Of a stretch of 64,000 nt of DNA, positions 36,781 to 45,684 are shown in pieces. The notes beneath the pieces were generated by a model, which was not told the origin of the DNA, searched no databases, and worked only from the letters and a program-made list of their open reading frames with translations. Where the stretch lies: assembly GCF_001665535.1 (NCBI RefSeq), contig NZ_LZSQ01000090.1, forward strand, positions 19,216 through 83,215, in the 5' to 3' direction. The position numbers and the translations under genes are program-made. The DNA comes from Mycobacterium sp. 852002-51961_SCH5331710 (GTDB taxonomy: Bacteria > Actinomycetota > Actinomycetes > Mycobacteriales > Mycobacteriaceae). Within the stretch, counting starts at the first letter, position 1. Each line of letters opens with the position of its first letter.

Positions 36781-37382
36781 ACGGCGGAAGCGGTTTCGTC
36801 CAGCCGGTCGGTTTGACCGGCGACCGCTGGGTGACCCTGGAACCGCTGCGCCGAGAGCATGTCTCGGAGATCGCGGCGGTCGCCGCCGACGGTGAGCTCG
36901 GCCGGCTGTGGTTCACCGCAGCGCCCGCACCGGAAGACGTCGAGCGGTGGGTGGACGCCCGATTGGCGGTGCAGGCACCCGACACCGGGTTGACGTTCGT
37001 GGTGCGGCGTCACGACGGGACTCTGGTGGGGTCGTCGAGCTACATGGCCGTCGACGCACCCAACCGGCGGCTCGAGATCGGCAACACGTGGTACGTGGCC
37101 TCGGCGAGGCGCAGCGGCGTCAACTCCGAGACCAAGCTGCTGATGCTCGGCCATGCGTTCGACGAACTCGGTTGTGTCGCAGTCGAGTTCCGTACTCACT
37201 TCTTCAACATGGCCAGCCGTGCGGCCATCGAGCGGCTCGGCGCCAAACTGGACGGGATCCTGCGCAGCCACCAGGTGCTGCCCGACGGGTCGCGCCGCGA
37301 CACGGTCGTGTACTCGATCCTTGACGTCGAATGGCCGGCCGTGCGAAACAACCTGCAGTACCGGTTGAACCGTCACGCGTGA
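36762..37382 (+). CDS. GNAT-family acetyltransferase (RimJ/RimL type)
   Basis: 206 residues from a GTG inside the end of the membrane-protein gene. VTLEPLRREHV near 22, then FVVRRHDGTLVGSSSYMAV and LEIGNTWYVASARRSGVNSETKLLML around 105-125, match the RimJ/RimL acetyl-CoA-binding pattern. It may acetylate an N-terminal residue or a small molecule. No further context is available. Confidence 0.75.
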   Translation: MGDGRVDGGSGFVQPVGLTGDRWVTLEPLRREHVSEIAAVAADGELGRLWFTAAPAPEDVERWVDARLAVQAPDTGLTFVVRRHDGTLVGSSSYMAVDAPNRRLEIGNTWYVASARRSGVNSETKLLMLGHAFDELGCVAVEFRTHFFNMASRAAIERLGAKLDGILRSHQVLPDGSRRDTVVYSILDVEWPAVRNNLQYRLNRHA

Positions 37383-37398
37383 CGCGCGGAGACGCGCC

Positions 37399-37452
37399 GA
37401 GACAGCGGTCAGATCGCAGAACCGGACGGGAACGCGATCTGACCGCAGTCTC
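37399..37452. terminator. Bidirectional terminator hairpin
   Basis: The 19-base arms at 37399-37417 and 37434-37452 pair with one mismatch, including a perfect GCGGTCAGATCGC/GCGATCTGACCGC core, with a 16-base loop. It sits between the convergent GNAT and Hsp20 genes and lacks a T-run, as is common for mycobacterial terminators. Confidence 0.7.
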
Positions 37453-37464
37453 GACTAGGTGCGG

Positions 37465-37914
37465 TTACCCGGCTTCGACGGTCGTGGTCTCGATCGACTT
37501 CTGGCCGCCGCCGTGGGCGACGTCGATCTTGCGCGGCTTCGCGCGCTCGGCCATCGGGATGGTCACGGACAGCACGCCGTTCTCGTAGGTGGCCGAGATC
37601 TTCGACGCGTCAATGCCTTCGCCAAGGCTCAGCTGCCTGCGGTAGGTGCCGAAGAATCGCTCGTTGGCCAGCCACTGCACCCCGTCATCCGAGCGTGCCG
37701 TGCGGTGTGCGGAGATGGTCAGAGTGCCGTTGTCGACGCTGACATCGACCGAACCGGGGTCGACGCCCGGGAGATCGGCGGTCAGTAGGTAGTGGTCATC
37801 GACCTTGCAGAGGTCCATCGGCATGAACCGGGGTGAACGGTTTGATCCGGTCTGATTCGTCAGCAGACCCCGGGTCAGAGCATCTAGTTCGGTGAACGGA
37901 TCAAAGCGAAGCAC
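37465..37914 (-). CDS. hsp20: Small heat-shock protein Hsp20 (18-kDa antigen-like)
   Basis: 149 residues from a GTG with AGGAGG upstream. N-terminal FDPFTELDALT, alpha-crystallin domain from about residue 30 to 125 with LTADLPGVDPGSVDVSVDNG and the C-terminal YENGVLSVTIPMAE, then KPRKIDV. The protein resembles the 18-kDa antigens of M. leprae and M. avium. It should hold unfolding proteins in soluble form during stress. A CIRCE element 75 bases upstream of the start indicates HrcA control. Confidence 0.88.
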   Translation of the reverse strand: MLRFDPFTELDALTRGLLTNQTGSNRSPRFMPMDLCKVDDHYLLTADLPGVDPGSVDVSVDNGTLTISAHRTARSDDGVQWLANERFFGTYRRQLSLGEGIDASKISATYENGVLSVTIPMAERAKPRKIDVAHGGGQKSIETTTVEAG

Positions 37915-37941
37915 AGCAATTCACCTCCTACGTATCTCAGA

Positions 37942-37960
37942 GCCCGCCACCCTGGCGGGC
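37942..37960 (-). promoter_or_regulatory. Stable hairpin in the hsp20 leader
   Basis: GCCCGCCA and TGGCGGGC form a perfect 8-bp stem with a 3-base loop, 28-46 bases upstream of the hsp20 start codon and just before its ribosome site. Confidence 0.5.
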
Positions 37961-37988
37961 AGCCAAATCACTGTGCGCACCAGCGAGT

Positions 37989-38015
37989 TTAGCACTCTCA
38001 CTATGAGAGTGCTAG
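37989..38015. promoter_or_regulatory. CIRCE element (HrcA operator) upstream of hsp20
   Basis: TTAGCACTC, nine bases, GAGTGCTAG: 17 of 18 arm bases match the CIRCE consensus. It starts ten bases after the end of the HxlR gene and belongs to the hsp20 promoter. Confidence 0.88.
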
Positions 38016-38025
38016 CACAAATTCT

Positions 38026-38925
38026 TCACGAATTCGGAACCATCGAGACCTGTGCGCCGGCCAGCCCCCGGCCACATTGATCGCACGCGAAGACGGCGGT
38101 GAAGGGGTCGCCGCACGTGGTGTGTGTCAGCAGGACGGCGGGCCCCTCGGGGTCCGGGAACCACCGCTGGGCCCACTGCAGCGCAGAGATCAGCACCGGG
38201 AACAGCGCGCGACCCTTCTCGGTCAGGTCGTACCGGTTGCCGGTGTCGATGAGCACGCCGTTGGCGGTGAAGATCGCCAACCGGTCGGCGATAGACCCAG
38301 GCGGCGCGCCGAGCTGGACCTGAAAGTCGGTGAACCGTCGTACGCCGACGAACGCCGCGACCAGCAGCGCGAAGCCCCAGCGGTTGCCCATGACGCTCAT
38401 CGTCTGCGGGAAGAGGCCGGCCGCGGCGTGCTGGTCGGACTCCGAGCGTCGACGCGTCGGCGCCGCGGCGGGAACAGATCGCTCCCACGATCCGCTCGGA
38501 CCCCACTGCGGGACAACATCTTTGTCGTCGGCCCGCTCGCCGCAGGAACGGCAGACCACCACCGGGGCGAAGTCGGCGCCGCACGCGGCGTGGCGCATGG
38601 CGGGTAACGGCTCGGCGTGATCGGGGACCCAGTGGCGTTCCCACTCCCAGATCGAGAGCAGCACCGGCCACAGCGACCGACCACGGGGCGTTCCGGTGTA
38701 CTCGAAACGTTGTGGCCGGTCCTGGTATTGACGCCGCTCGAGCAGTCCCGCGGTAGTCAGCGTTCGCAGCCGCGCGGTCAGCACCGAGTTCGAGATCGGC
38801 AGCCGGGCCTTGAAATCCCCGAACCGTGTCGCGCCCAGCAGCGACTGCTGCATGACGAGCAGCGTCCACTCGTCTCCGAGCAGCCCGAGCATGCGGGCAA
38901 CGGCGTTCGGGTCGGGTGCGGGCAC
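38026..38925 (-). CDS. Tandem HxlR-type regulator with two zinc-ribbon-like tails
   Basis: 299 residues made of two HxlR winged-helix units. The first (about 8-95) has LLGDEWTLLVMQQSLLGATRFGDFKARL, the second (about 170-255) GNRWGFALLVAAFVGVRRFTDFQVQL. Each is followed by a short Cys/His cluster: HAACGADFAPVVVCRSCG and HTTCGDPFTAVFACDQCG. Most HxlR proteins are single-domain dimers, so this chain is effectively a covalent dimer. The GTG abuts the stop of the carotenoid oxygenase gene, so it is in that operon and may control it. Confidence 0.78.
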   Translation of the reverse strand: MPAPDPNAVARMLGLLGDEWTLLVMQQSLLGATRFGDFKARLPISNSVLTARLRTLTTAGLLERRQYQDRPQRFEYTGTPRGRSLWPVLLSIWEWERHWVPDHAEPLPAMRHAACGADFAPVVVCRSCGERADDKDVVPQWGPSGSWERSVPAAAPTRRRSESDQHAAAGLFPQTMSVMGNRWGFALLVAAFVGVRRFTDFQVQLGAPPGSIADRLAIFTANGVLIDTGNRYDLTEKGRALFPVLISALQWAQRWFPDPEGPAVLLTHTTCGDPFTAVFACDQCGRGLAGAQVSMVPNS

Positions 38926-40452
38926 CTAGAGGCCGACGGCCTCGGCTGCCGAATCGGTCTCCCGCCACCGCCGCAACTCCGACCCGGCGGCCCACGTGGA
39001 GTGCGTACCGCTCGAGACCCGTTCCGGCAGAGGAAGTTTACAGACGGGACCGTCGGCGACCCTGGCGGCGTCGAACACCAGGCAGTAGGAGGCGTCGGCG
39101 TTCATGTCCGTCGTGAGCGTGACGAGGTATCCGTCGTCCTCGGCGATCGCCCCCGGTCGCGACGCCATCGCGGTCTCGCTGCCGTACACCCCGTCGGGGA
39201 AGCTGAACCGTTGTTCGGCGCCGGTGTCCAGGTCGTGCTTGACCAATCCGTCGAACAGGAACCAACCCGGCTTGCCGGTGGCCGCGTATGTGTAGCGGTA
39301 GGGGAGACCGGCGAAACCGCCGTTGATCATGCCGAATTCGGTGATCGTGTCGGTCAGCTGTTCCTCGGTGGTCTGTCCGGTGACGAGGTTGAACCGCCAG
39401 CGGTGCAGCCGTGTCTGCAGCCGGTCGAGCGCCAGGAATCGGAAGGCCCGCTGCCACTTGTCGCCGGCCCTGGTGTCGACGGGCGACGGGTCACCTTGGA
39501 AGAAGCCGTCGAGGACGATTTCGTCCCCGTCCTCGTACGCGTTGGTGAAGTGCAGCACGAACGTCGGATCCGCCTCGAACCACCGGATGTCGGAAGGGCC
39601 ACCGCGGCGGGGGATCACGGCGAACCGCGACGGCATGTCCGGGTGGAAACCCGGGAAGTGGATGTCGGCTTCGAGCAACTTCGGATCCCAGAACATGGGG
39701 AAGTCGTTGAGGATCGCGTAGTTCTCGGTGAACGCCATGTCGTGCGGTAGCCGCGGACCGGGCAGCGGTACATCGGTGAGGTGGACGAGGTTGTTGTCCT
39801 CGTCAACGACGCCGTAGCGCATATACGGGTCCTGCTTGCTGTAGGAGAAGAACAGCAGCTCGCCGGTGCGATCGTCGACCTTGGGGTGCGCCGAAACGCC
39901 CCAATCCACGGGGAACTTGCCCCGCCAGTCCTCCTTGCCAAGGGTGTCGCCGGTGAACGGGTCGACGCGGTATAGGTCGCCGCACTGGTAGTGGCTGGTG
40001 AGCGCGACGCCGCGGTGCACGAGGACGTCGGTGCTCGACGCGTCCTTCATCAAAGTGCGTGCGCCCCAGCCGTAATCACGCTTGGCCAGTTGGATCGGCT
40101 CTGCCAGCCCGGGCCACAGCGGCCCGCCGGCGTCGTTTTCCTCGATGAAACCGTCGGTACGGACGAACCGGTTGCGGTAGAACGCTTTTCCGTCGCGGAA
40201 GCCGACCACGTGCACCATGCCGTCCCCGTCGAACGGGTGGTAGAACTTCAGCGCCGGATGGAGCGGGTTCTCCGTGTTGCGCAGGTAGACGCCGTCGAGG
40301 TCGGCCGGGATCTCGCCCTCGACAGGCTGGAGGTCGTCGGCGTCCCACTCGGTGTTCTGCGGGCGCCACGGCCCGGTGCGGTACGGATGGTCGTCGTCGT
40401 CCGGAAGTGTCGTCAGGTATTTGCCGACGATCTCCACATTCGCGCTGCCCAT
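38926..40452 (-). CDS. Carotenoid-cleavage-type dioxygenase (Rv0913c-like)
   Basis: 508 residues (Rv0913c is about 501). The four iron histidines of the family can be placed: in SAHPKVDDRT near 181, PHDMAFTENYA near 236, FVLHFTNAYEDG near 300 and SGTHSTWAAGSE near 490. GDGMVHVVGF near 75 is the usual first blade. Members cleave carotenoids, apocarotenals or stilbene-type double bonds with O2. It starts one base after the thiolase stop and ends at the HxlR start. Confidence 0.83.
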   Translation of the reverse strand: MGSANVEIVGKYLTTLPDDDDHPYRTGPWRPQNTEWDADDLQPVEGEIPADLDGVYLRNTENPLHPALKFYHPFDGDGMVHVVGFRDGKAFYRNRFVRTDGFIEENDAGGPLWPGLAEPIQLAKRDYGWGARTLMKDASSTDVLVHRGVALTSHYQCGDLYRVDPFTGDTLGKEDWRGKFPVDWGVSAHPKVDDRTGELLFFSYSKQDPYMRYGVVDEDNNLVHLTDVPLPGPRLPHDMAFTENYAILNDFPMFWDPKLLEADIHFPGFHPDMPSRFAVIPRRGGPSDIRWFEADPTFVLHFTNAYEDGDEIVLDGFFQGDPSPVDTRAGDKWQRAFRFLALDRLQTRLHRWRFNLVTGQTTEEQLTDTITEFGMINGGFAGLPYRYTYAATGKPGWFLFDGLVKHDLDTGAEQRFSFPDGVYGSETAMASRPGAIAEDDGYLVTLTTDMNADASYCLVFDAARVADGPVCKLPLPERVSSGTHSTWAAGSELRRWRETDSAAEAVGL

Positions 40453-40453
40453 G

Positions 40454-41668
40454 TCATGCCTTCCCGACGATGAAACTGATGGTGGTGGCGGTGCTGCCGC
40501 CGAAGTTCAAGGTGCCGAACGTGTTTGCGCCCTCGACCTGATAGTCCTCCGCGGTTCCGCTGACCTGTTTGGCCGCGTCCAGCAGCATGCGCACCCCGGA
40601 GGCGCCGACCGGGTGTCCGCCGCCGATCAGGCCGCCGCTCGGATTGATCGGTAGACGCCCACCGATCTCGATTTCGCCGTTCTCGATGGCCTTCCATGAC
40701 TCGCCGGGCCCGGTGAGTCCGAGGTGGTCGATCGCGAGGTACTCGCTCGGGGTGAAGCAGTCGTGAACCTCGAACCCGTCGACGTCGTCGAGCGTGATGC
40801 GGGCGCGGTCGAAGGCATCGAGAACCGCACCTCGAACGTGTGGCAATACGTACGGATCGTCGGCCGCGCGATCGAATTTCTGCTGCAGCCCCAATCCGAC
40901 CGTGCGGTGACCCCACCCGGCGATGCGGCCCAGCGGCCGCAGGTCCGGGTGGTCGCGGAGAAACCCGTTGGTGGCCAGCACTACGCCCGCTGCGCCGTCG
41001 GTGAGCTGACTGCAGTCGAAGCGGCGCAACCGGCCCTCCACGACCGGATTGGTGGCATCGTCATCGGTCAGGGGATCGGGGACAGACCAAGCGCGGGTCT
41101 GCGCATTCGGGTTCGCGCGGGCGTTGGCGAAGTTCAGCGATGCGATGGCGCGCAGGTGCGCCTCGTCGATGCCGTAGCGCCGGTCGTATTCGGCGGCCAC
41201 CCGGTCGAACATATAAGGCCACATGAACTTGGCGTCGGCGCCCTCGTGCCCGGTCCAGGCGGCGGCTCCGAGGCGCCGCGAGCCCGTGTCACCGGGGACT
41301 GTCTTCTCCAGCTCGACTCCGAGCACCAGGGCTGACTGGTACGCCCCGGACCGAAGATCGGCGATGGCCGACAGGACGGCCACGCTGCCGGACGCGCAGG
41401 CTGCTTCGTGTCGTGCGGCCGGTGTGTCCCACAACCCCTCGTGCACCGAGGCGGGCATCGCCCCGAGATGGCCCTGAAAAGCGAACAGTTCGCCGAACGC
41501 GTTGCCGACGTGCACCACCCCGATGTTGGGAGCGTCCACCTTGGCCGCCGAGAGCGTCGACTCGACAACGTTCCTGGTCAGGTCCGCGTAGTCCAGACCT
41601 TCGCGGCTGAAGTTCCTGGCGAAGTCGCTCTGATAACCGCCGAGGATCCAGACATCGGATGCGTCCAT
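40454..41668 (-). CDS. Thiolase-like acetyl-CoA acetyltransferase (Rv0914c-like)
   Basis: 404 residues. The nucleophile cysteine is in HEAACASGSVAVLSA near 90, FEVHDCFTPSEYLAI near 285 holds the HDCF motif of SCP2-type thiolases, and GGLIGGGHPVGASGVRM near 340 the last catalytic region. Rv0914c is its likely counterpart, also next to the carotenoid oxygenase. It may degrade acyl chains from oxidative cleavage, but family members also include non-thiolytic lipid-transfer proteins. Confidence 0.82.
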   Translation of the reverse strand: MDASDVWILGGYQSDFARNFSREGLDYADLTRNVVESTLSAAKVDAPNIGVVHVGNAFGELFAFQGHLGAMPASVHEGLWDTPAARHEAACASGSVAVLSAIADLRSGAYQSALVLGVELEKTVPGDTGSRRLGAAAWTGHEGADAKFMWPYMFDRVAAEYDRRYGIDEAHLRAIASLNFANARANPNAQTRAWSVPDPLTDDDATNPVVEGRLRRFDCSQLTDGAAGVVLATNGFLRDHPDLRPLGRIAGWGHRTVGLGLQQKFDRAADDPYVLPHVRGAVLDAFDRARITLDDVDGFEVHDCFTPSEYLAIDHLGLTGPGESWKAIENGEIEIGGRLPINPSGGLIGGGHPVGASGVRMLLDAAKQVSGTAEDYQVEGANTFGTLNFGGSTATTISFIVGKA

Positions 41669-41771
41669 GCCGATGACCGTACTACAACTAAGAGAGTGAC
41701 CCTGCCTAAGTGGTGAAAGAGGGCGGCCCCGTCGGCTGCCTGTCTGAACCGACGAGACCTCAGCGCGAGTA

Positions 41772-41783
41772 ACGGTCGACCGT
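41772..41783. promoter_or_regulatory. Perfect 12-bp palindrome upstream of the ANTAR gene
   Basis: ACGGTCGACCGT, with flanks extending the symmetry to 16 of 18 bases. It lies 85 bases before the GAF-ANTAR start in a 200-bp divergent region and could be a repressor site. No known consensus was recognised. Confidence 0.35.
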
Positions 41784-41868
41784 CACCCGTGCTTCCACTC
41801 GACATGCCCGATGGGGCGAGCGGCAAACAATCGTGTAGTCGACGGCCCAAAAGGGAAGACTCCTCGGC

Positions 41869-42558
41869 ATGACGCAGCCGCGTACCCATGAGCTGGCCGA
41901 GCGGATGGCCGAATTGGCGCGTGTGTCCGCTTCGCCGCGCACCGTCGATGACGTGCTGAACGACGTCACCGAGACGGCGTGTGAGCTGATACCGGGCGCG
42001 GAATCAGTCGGGGTGCTGCTGATCGGTAGAGGGGGCAAGTTCGAATCGGTTGCCGGGACCTCGGAGCTGCCGCACACGCTCGACGAAATCCAGATGCAAT
42101 TCAGCGAGGGACCGTGCGTGGAGGCGGCCCTCAACGAGCTGATCCTGCGCACCGACGACTTCCGTAATGAGGATCGCTGGCCGTTGTATGCAGCCGCGGC
42201 GGTCGATCACGGCGTGCTCAGCGGGCTCTCGATCAAGCTCTACACTGCCGACCGCACCGCAGGCGCCCTCAACATGTTCAGCTCGAAGGCGCACGCCTTC
42301 GACGCCGAAGACGAAGTCATCGGCACCGTCCTGGCCGCCCATGCAGCTGCGGCGATACTGGCCAGCCGGCAGGGCGAGCAGCTGCAGTCGGCGATGGCCA
42401 CCAGGGACCGTATCGGCCAGGCCAAGGGCATCATCATGGAGCGTTATGGCGTCGACGAGGTGCGCGCGTTCGAGATGCTCAAACAACTCTCGCAGGACAG
42501 CAACGTCAAACTCGCCGACGTCGCGCAGCGCGTCATCGATACGCGCAGCGGCGTCTGA
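41869..42558 (+). CDS. GAF-ANTAR RNA-binding regulator
   Basis: 229 residues. The N-terminal GAF-like sensor covers about 25-165 (FSEGPCVEAALNELILRTDDFRNEDRW is typical). The C-terminal ANTAR domain (about 170-225) has ATRDRIGQAKGIIMERYGVD and AFEMLKQLSQDSNVKLADVAQRV. ANTAR proteins bind paired hexaloop hairpins in nascent RNA to stop termination. No such RNA is obvious next to the gene, so targets lie elsewhere. Confidence 0.85.
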   Translation: MTQPRTHELAERMAELARVSASPRTVDDVLNDVTETACELIPGAESVGVLLIGRGGKFESVAGTSELPHTLDEIQMQFSEGPCVEAALNELILRTDDFRNEDRWPLYAAAAVDHGVLSGLSIKLYTADRTAGALNMFSSKAHAFDAEDEVIGTVLAAHAAAAILASRQGEQLQSAMATRDRIGQAKGIIMERYGVDEVRAFEMLKQLSQDSNVKLADVAQRVIDTRSGV

Positions 42559-42606
42559 GCATCGGCCCAGCTCGTCGGCATCAACCGCAGTAATACACAC
42601 ACAAAG

Positions 42607-42679
42607 TGCCCCCGGCAGGATTCGAACCTGCGACACCGGCTTTAGGAGAGCCGTGCTCTATCCCCTGAGCTACGAGGGC
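42607..42679 (-). tRNA. tRNA-Arg (anticodon CCU)
   Basis: On the minus strand the acceptor GCCCTCG (42679-42673) pairs with CGGGGGC (42614-42608), with discriminator A at 42607. The D-arm TAGCTCAGGGGATAGAGCA, anticodon arm CGGCT-CTCCTAA-AGCCG and T-arm with GGTTCGAATCC are all canonical. Loop CTCCTAA gives anticodon CCT, reading AGG. No CCA is encoded and no variable-arm insertion is seen. Confidence 0.95.
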
Positions 42680-42832
42680 GGACCGCTGGCAGCTTACCGG
42701 CTGGCACCCGCTAGCAGCGCGGACCAGTCGTGCCGGGCGCGACGCGCCAAACGACACTGCGGGAAGTCCACGTCGATTACGCTACTGTTCGTTCCGTAAT
42801 TGCAGAGACCATTGCGGTCAGGAGGATCTGTC

Positions 42833-44794
42833 GTGCGCAGTCGCTACGCGGGCATGCCGTTCACGACGTCGACCGCCGAAATTCAGCGGGCACTCGAGGA
42901 CGTCAGCGTTCCCACGCTGTTGCTCAGCCTCGTGCACATCACCGGCGACACCCGCTTCATCCGCGACTACGCCCAGGCCGGGTTGTTCCTCAACGAGGTT
43001 CAGGGCTTCATGTCCGAGGATGACAAGGCTCGGGCGCGAGCGGAAGCGCTCGACGTGATCACCGACTACCGCGACCGCGGCTGTCCCGAACCCGCGCGGC
43101 TCGATGCGTCCGTCGTCAAGCAGATGATGGATTGGGCCGCTTGCGAATCCGTCGGTGAGGAGTATCTGCCGCTGCTGACCGAGGAGCTCGATCTCGACGG
43201 CGCCGACCCTCGCCGACCCGAACCCCTCGACCCGGAGGCCGCGGCGAACCTACCCTTGCTCGTCATCGGTTGCGGTGAGTCCGGCCTGCTCGCTGCAATT
43301 CGGCTCAAGCAGGCCGGCCTGCCGTTCACGGTGGTCGAGAAGAACGCCGGGCCCGGCGGAACCTGGTGGGAGAACAGCTATCCCGGCGCCCGCGTCGACG
43401 TGGCCAACCACTTCTACTGCTACAGCTTCGAACCCAGCAACAACTGGAGCCACTACTTCGCCGAGCAGCCGGAGCTGCGGCAGTACTTCGTCGACGTAAT
43501 GAACAAGCACGGCGTCGGCGAGCACGTCCGCTGGGAGACCGAGGTGGTCTCGGCCGAGTGGGACGACGGACCCGGCACATGGACCGTCGCGCTGCGCGCC
43601 AAGGATGGCCGGATCTCGCGGGTGACCGTGCGCGCGATCATCAGCGCGGTCGGCCAGCTCAACCGCCCCCAGGTTCCCGACATCGACGGCGCAGACACCT
43701 TCGGCGGTCCGGCGTTTCACTCGGCCGCGTGGAACCACGCCGTCGACGTGACCGGCCGACACGTCGCGCTGATCGGCGCGGGCGCAAGCGGATTCCAGAT
43801 CGCACCTGCGATCGCCGACCGGGTTGAGCACCTCGACGTCTACCAGCGCACCGCGCAATGGATGTTCCCGAACCCGATGTACCACGAGGAAGTCGGCGAC
43901 GGCACCCGCTGGGCGATGGAGCACCTGCCGTTCTACAGCCGCTGGTACCGATTCCTACTGCTGTGGCCCGGCGCCGACAAAGGGCTGGACGCCGCCCGTG
44001 TCGATCCCGCATACCAGCAAGGCGATTACGCGGTCAGCGACATCAACGCCGCCGCGCGGATGATGTTCACCGACTGGATCACCAGTCAGGTCGACGGTGA
44101 CGACGAACTGCAAGCCAAGGTCCTGCCCGACTATCCCGCAACGGGTAAACGCACGCTGCAGGACGACGGCACCTGGTTGCGAACGTTGAAGCGGGACGAC
44201 GTCGAGTTGATTCGCACACCGATCGATCGGATCACGCCGACGGGCGTGGTGACCGCTGATGGCCGTGAGCGGCGTGCCGATGTGATCGTGTACGCCACCG
44301 GTTTTCGGGCCACCGAGGTGCTGTGGCCGCTTCGGATCACCGGCCGCGACGGTGACGGCAATCCGATCGACCTGCGGGACGTCTGGGGTGACCGCCCGTT
44401 CGCGTATCGGGGGATCATGGTTCCCGGCTTCCCGAACTTCTTCCTCACCTACGGCCCCGGCACCCATCTCGCGCACGGCGGCAGCCTGATCTTCAACTCC
44501 GAATTGCAGATGCGCTATATCGGACAGTGTCTGGACGCGCTGGCCGACGGGCTTCACTCGATCGAACCGAAGGTCGACGCGACCGAAGAGTGGCGCCGCA
44601 GGTCGCAGGAGGCGATCAAGATGACCGTCTGGTCGCACCCGTCGATCGAGCACTCGTACTTCAAGAACGCCCGCGGCGAAATCCACACCGTCAGCCCGTG
44701 GAAGCTCTACGAGTATCACGACGCGGTGCGCGAACCGGAATGGTCGGACTTCGAGTTGAGGTCCGCCGATACCGCTGTGGCTCAACCGTTATAG
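42833..44794 (+). CDS. FAD-dependent monooxygenase, 4-hydroxyacetophenone monooxygenase-like
   Basis: 653 residues from a GTG with AGGAGG eight bases upstream. An N-terminal domain of about 135 residues precedes the flavin motif GCGESG near 143, as in 4-hydroxyacetophenone monooxygenases (about 640 residues). The Baeyer-Villiger-type fingerprint is FGGPAFHSAAW near 288 and the NADPH motif GAGASG near 311. It should oxygenate a ketone to an ester, but ketone specificity cannot be read. Its end overlaps the convergent LLM gene by six bases. Confidence 0.82.
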   Translation: MRSRYAGMPFTTSTAEIQRALEDVSVPTLLLSLVHITGDTRFIRDYAQAGLFLNEVQGFMSEDDKARARAEALDVITDYRDRGCPEPARLDASVVKQMMDWAACESVGEEYLPLLTEELDLDGADPRRPEPLDPEAAANLPLLVIGCGESGLLAAIRLKQAGLPFTVVEKNAGPGGTWWENSYPGARVDVANHFYCYSFEPSNNWSHYFAEQPELRQYFVDVMNKHGVGEHVRWETEVVSAEWDDGPGTWTVALRAKDGRISRVTVRAIISAVGQLNRPQVPDIDGADTFGGPAFHSAAWNHAVDVTGRHVALIGAGASGFQIAPAIADRVEHLDVYQRTAQWMFPNPMYHEEVGDGTRWAMEHLPFYSRWYRFLLLWPGADKGLDAARVDPAYQQGDYAVSDINAAARMMFTDWITSQVDGDDELQAKVLPDYPATGKRTLQDDGTWLRTLKRDDVELIRTPIDRITPTGVVTADGRERRADVIVYATGFRATEVLWPLRITGRDGDGNPIDLRDVWGDRPFAYRGIMVPGFPNFFLTYGPGTHLAHGGSLIFNSELQMRYIGQCLDALADGLHSIEPKVDATEEWRRRSQEAIKMTVWSHPSIEHSYFKNARGEIHTVSPWKLYEYHDAVREPEWSDFELRSADTAVAQPL

Positions 44795-45607
44795 CTCGGC
44801 GATCACCTTCGCGAACGGCTCCGCATGCAACTGCTGGACCGTGATGTAGCTGACTCCGTACGTGTCGCGGTAATGGCGCAACGTGTCGGCGATCTCGCTC
44901 GTCGACCCGGACAGCACCGCCGGCGTCGCCAGCAGCTCCTCCTCAGACAGGTGTGGTAGGAACCGCCGGGTGATCGACAGGTCGGGCCTGCCGGAATCGT
45001 CGGTCGGCATGGCCGTGACGGCGATGTTGAGTTCGAGATCGTCGAACCGGTCTCCGGCGGCGTCGCGCACGAACGCGATGCGGTCGGCGAGCGGATCGGA
45101 TGTCGCGGTGATCGGGGCGCCGCCCGTCAGCCCGATGATGTCGGCGCGCTGTGCGGCCAGCGTCAGCAGCTTGTCACCGTTGCCCGCGATCAGGATCGGC
45201 ACATCGGGTGCGTGCTCTGCCATGTGTTCGGTGACATGACCCAACCAGTCCACGCGTTGGCCGGCGGTGGGGTAGGGCAGCTCCGCCTGTTCGAACTCCT
45301 CCTTGACGTAGCCGGCTCCGAGCCCGAGGTCGAAGCGTCCCCCGCTCAGGTCGCGCAGCGTGGTCACCTCGCGCGCGAGCAGGGCGGGCCGATAGAAGCC
45401 GGCATTGAGCACGAAGGTGCCCACGCGGAGGCGCTCGGTGGCCATCGCCATCGCCGTCATCATCGGAAAGGGCGCCGTCGTGTAGAGGTGGTCGGCGACG
45501 TGCACGATGTCGTAGCCCATGTCCTCGGCGCGGCGCGCCCAGTCCTGCACTGACTTCTGACGGCGCGCGGCCTGCAGGCCCACACCGAACCGGAAGGGTT
45601 TGGTCAC
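44789..45607 (-). CDS. LLM-class (probably F420-dependent) oxidoreductase
   Basis: 272 residues from a GTG. FRFGVGLQ at the N-terminus, DIVHVADHLY near 35, the barrel strand GGRFDLGLGAGYVKEEFEQ near 90 and PILIAGNGDKLL near 138 are typical of luciferase-like F420 enzymes of mycobacteria. FMN use is the alternative. The start is supported by a leaderless -10 (TACGAT) six bases upstream. Confidence 0.78.
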   Translation of the reverse strand: MTKPFRFGVGLQAARRQKSVQDWARRAEDMGYDIVHVADHLYTTAPFPMMTAMAMATERLRVGTFVLNAGFYRPALLAREVTTLRDLSGGRFDLGLGAGYVKEEFEQAELPYPTAGQRVDWLGHVTEHMAEHAPDVPILIAGNGDKLLTLAAQRADIIGLTGGAPITATSDPLADRIAFVRDAAGDRFDDLELNIAVTAMPTDDSGRPDLSITRRFLPHLSEEELLATPAVLSGSTSEIADTLRHYRDTYGVSYITVQQLHAEPFAKVIAEL

Positions 45608-45613
45608 GAATCG

Positions 45614-45619
45614 ATCGTA
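45614..45619 (-). promoter_or_regulatory. Leaderless -10 box for the LLM oxidoreductase gene
   Basis: On the minus strand TACGAT lies six bases before the GTG at 45607, the spacing of mycobacterial leaderless genes. Confidence 0.45.
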
Positions 45620-45684
45620 GGAGGATCGCAGGCCGGCAAAAGAATGTTTGGCACGCAGACGCGCTGGGCAATACATCTGCCGCC

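Noticed and set aside
42607..42679. tRNA-Arg as an integration site of a mobile element
   Set aside because: No integrase, no direct repeat of the tRNA 3' end and no phage genes were found around it.
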